64,000 nucleotides of DNA from Rhizophagus irregularis (taxonomy: Eukaryota; Glomeromycota; Glomeromycetes; Glomerales; Glomeraceae): positions 2,790,001 to 2,854,000 of the forward strand of contig NC_089434.1 in the NCBI RefSeq assembly GCF_026210795.1, in the 5' to 3' direction. The notes beneath the pieces were generated by a model. The model searched no databases and was not told the origin of the DNA. It was given only the letters and a program-made list of their open reading frames with translations. The position numbers were made by a program, and so were the translations under genes. This document shows, piece by piece, positions 62,270 to 64,000 of the stretch. Within the stretch, counting starts at the first letter, position 1, and each line of letters begins with the position of its first letter.

Positions 62270-63758
62270 ATGGATTCTTTTATTCAAAGTATCAAGAACG
62301 GTATACAATTACTCATTAATTTAATAAAAAAACTAATTAAATCATTACATAATAATAGTAATAGTAGTAACAAGAAATGTGAAATATGTGACCTTTTTGA
62401 TGTTAAATGTAAAGTAAAATATTTTCAACGAAATTTCAAAAATTGGACTAGTGGGAATAATAATATTGATAAATTTATTCAAAATGCTCAATTATCATCA
62501 CATGTTGGACATGAACCATTAGAATGGATACCTTATGATAGACTTTATGATATAAAATATATTGCAAGAGGTGGATTTGGAAAAGTGTATAGAGCAAAAT
62601 GGATTGATGGATATATAGATGAATGGGATGATGAAAATCAAAATTGGAAAAGAAAAGGTCAAAATAAATTTGTGGCTCTAAAAAGTTTAAAAAATTCGAA
62701 AAATGTTACATTAGAATTTATGAATGAGGTATAAATTTTAGTGACCTTTTTTTTTTTTTTGAAACCTATTTTTACTAAAATATGATTTGTACTGTACTAT
62801 TATTTTTTTAGGTCATATTACATCATAAAGTAAACAACGTTTTTTTTATTATAAGGCTTTATGGAATAACCAAAGATCCGGAAACGGAAAATCTTATGAT
62901 GGTATTGGACTATGCAGAAAATGGAAATTTGAGAGATTATTTAAATAAAAATCATCATAATTTAAATTGGAGAACTAAAATTAATTATTTACATAACATT
63001 GCATTTGGACTTGAACTTATTCATGAAGAGGGATTAATTCATCGAGATTTACATATTGGTAATATACTTCATATGGATATGGAAGGTCGTAATACGTATA
63101 TAACTGATATGGGATTATGTAAACCTGCAGATTACAATAATAATACTTTAGAACAAAACTGTGTATATGGTGTATTGCCTTATATAGCCCCTGAAATTTT
63201 ACGATATCAAAATTATACCCAAGCTGCTGATATTTACAGTTTTGGGATAATTATATATGAAATAATTTCCGGATTACCCCCATATAATGATGTAAGACAT
63301 GATAAAGATTTGGCAATAAAAATTTGTCTCGGACTTCGACCAAGTCTTAATATTAAAGTACCCCAAATAATTGTAGATTTAATTAAAAGATGCTTAGATG
63401 CAGATCCATTAAATCGACCATCAGCAAAAGAAATTCATAGAATTTTCGAATTTTCTGATAATCAAGGATTACAAATACAAGTTGATGAAATAGAAAAAGA
63501 ATCAATTAACAGTATACCTTTAATTACTAGTTTATCACATACATCTTCTGGAGCTATTTATATAAGTAGATTACTCAAATTTAATAATCTTCCTGAACCA
63601 AGAAATTCTAATGTCACGAAATATTCAGGTAAACCAATAAAAATCAATTTTTTCAAAAAATATTTTTTCTTTTTTTTTAAATTAAAAATTAATAAAATAT
63701 TTTTTTATTTCATTTATTAATAGAATCTTTACAAATTAATGTCTCCGATAAAAAATAA
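62270..63758 (+). CDS. Protein kinase, AM-fungal expanded family (TKL/SMK1-like)
   Basis: Exons 62270-62728, 62812-63628 and 63724-63758; introns of 83 bp (phase 0) and 95 bp (phase 1) with GT-AG ends; 436 residues. Residues 1-30 form an amphipathic helix; the next 60 hold C38/C41 and an NFKNWTSGN segment typical of this family, ending in LEWIPYDRL. Kinase domain: GGFGKVYRA (about 100-108), ATP-anchoring VALK (about 135-138), HRDLH catalytic loop (about 231-235), DMG in place of DFG (about 252), YIAPEI (about 279-284), DIYSFG and a final R in LNRPSAKEI. DMG is usual in this fungal expansion, so activity is expected. It would phosphorylate Ser/Thr (or Tyr) of unknown partners in the cytosol. 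The last exon is only 35 nt (ESLQIN start). Without the last splice the protein would run into a Phe/Lys-rich intron read-through. Confidence 0.9.
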
Positions 63759-64000
63759 CAAAGATTTTATCACGCGGTAAATTTTATTAACTTTAAAGGG
63801 CAAAGCATTGTTTTACAATAAAAAAAAAAGAACGTTGTCACTCACAGTCTACCATCCGTGAACTAAATAACTAAATGCAATCAATACAATCAAAAATGGT
63901 TCCACCATTTTCGTTTTTTTATCCGGTTTTGTCCGATTTTTGAACTATTTTCGGTTTCCTTTTCTTTCTTTGTTTTTTTTTTAATAATCAAATATAACTG
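63759..64000. other. Downstream flank of the kinase gene
   Basis: AT-rich, with a GGTTCCACCATTTTCG patch and T runs; no feature supported before the window ends. Confidence 0.4.

Overview
The window is strongly AT-rich eukaryotic DNA with short GT-AG introns (66-120 bp) and many gene remnants. The gene content points to an arbuscular mycorrhizal fungus (Glomeromycotina, Rhizophagus-like). It has a protein kinase of the expanded HRD/DMG type, a Crinkler-type NTPase/nuclease protein, a protein made of repeated four-helix (MLKL-N-terminal-like) units, a WD40-plus-membrane-domain protein, and several low-complexity proteins I cannot name. The species assignment is inference. No rRNA, tRNA, CRISPR array or prokaryotic operon was seen.

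Layout. 1-4.3 kb: one Gln/Asn-rich gene, a short MITE and a diverged tandem triplication. 4.3-6.4 kb: a duplicated segment carrying an intact three-exon gene. 6.4-9.5 kb: decayed DNA with MITEs and a LINE RNase H scrap. 9.48-15.52 kb: a decayed 6-kb DNA transposon bounded by TTAA, with a hAT MITE and a MULE-like element nested in it. 15.5-21 kb: a dense run of foldback and terminal-inverted-repeat elements. 22.4-23.3 kb (minus): a two-repeat gene whose paralogue lies inverted at 46.9-47.8 kb. 25.6-28.05 kb: a five-exon Crinkler-type gene. 29.3-32.8 kb: a broken kinase and a 1.6-kb TIR element full of tandem repeats. 32.8-34.7 kb (minus): the tandem four-helix gene. 35.4-38.5 kb: the WD40/membrane protein. 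41.3-44.4 kb: the second copy of the 4.3-6.4 kb segment, inactivated by a frameshift and a nested transposon. 51.4-54 kb: nested hAT and MULE-like elements in a repeat-rich tract. 55.5-59.8 kb: two more members of the three-exon family. 59.8-62.2 kb: three tandem-repeat arrays. 62.3-63.8 kb: a protein kinase gene.

Connections. Genes at 4903, 41839 (broken), 55469 and 58929 form one family. Each has a Cys-rich start, a disordered linker and a shared C-terminal domain, with both introns in phase 2 at equivalent places. This is the best candidate here for an undescribed protein family. The two-repeat pair (22.4 and 46.9 kb) is a second unnamed family. The four-helix gene shows exon-plus-intron unit duplication in progress. 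Transposon history is unusually readable because empty sites, target duplications and nesting order are preserved. Exon models were built by hand from splice consensus, frame and paralogue comparison; no transcript or database search was available.
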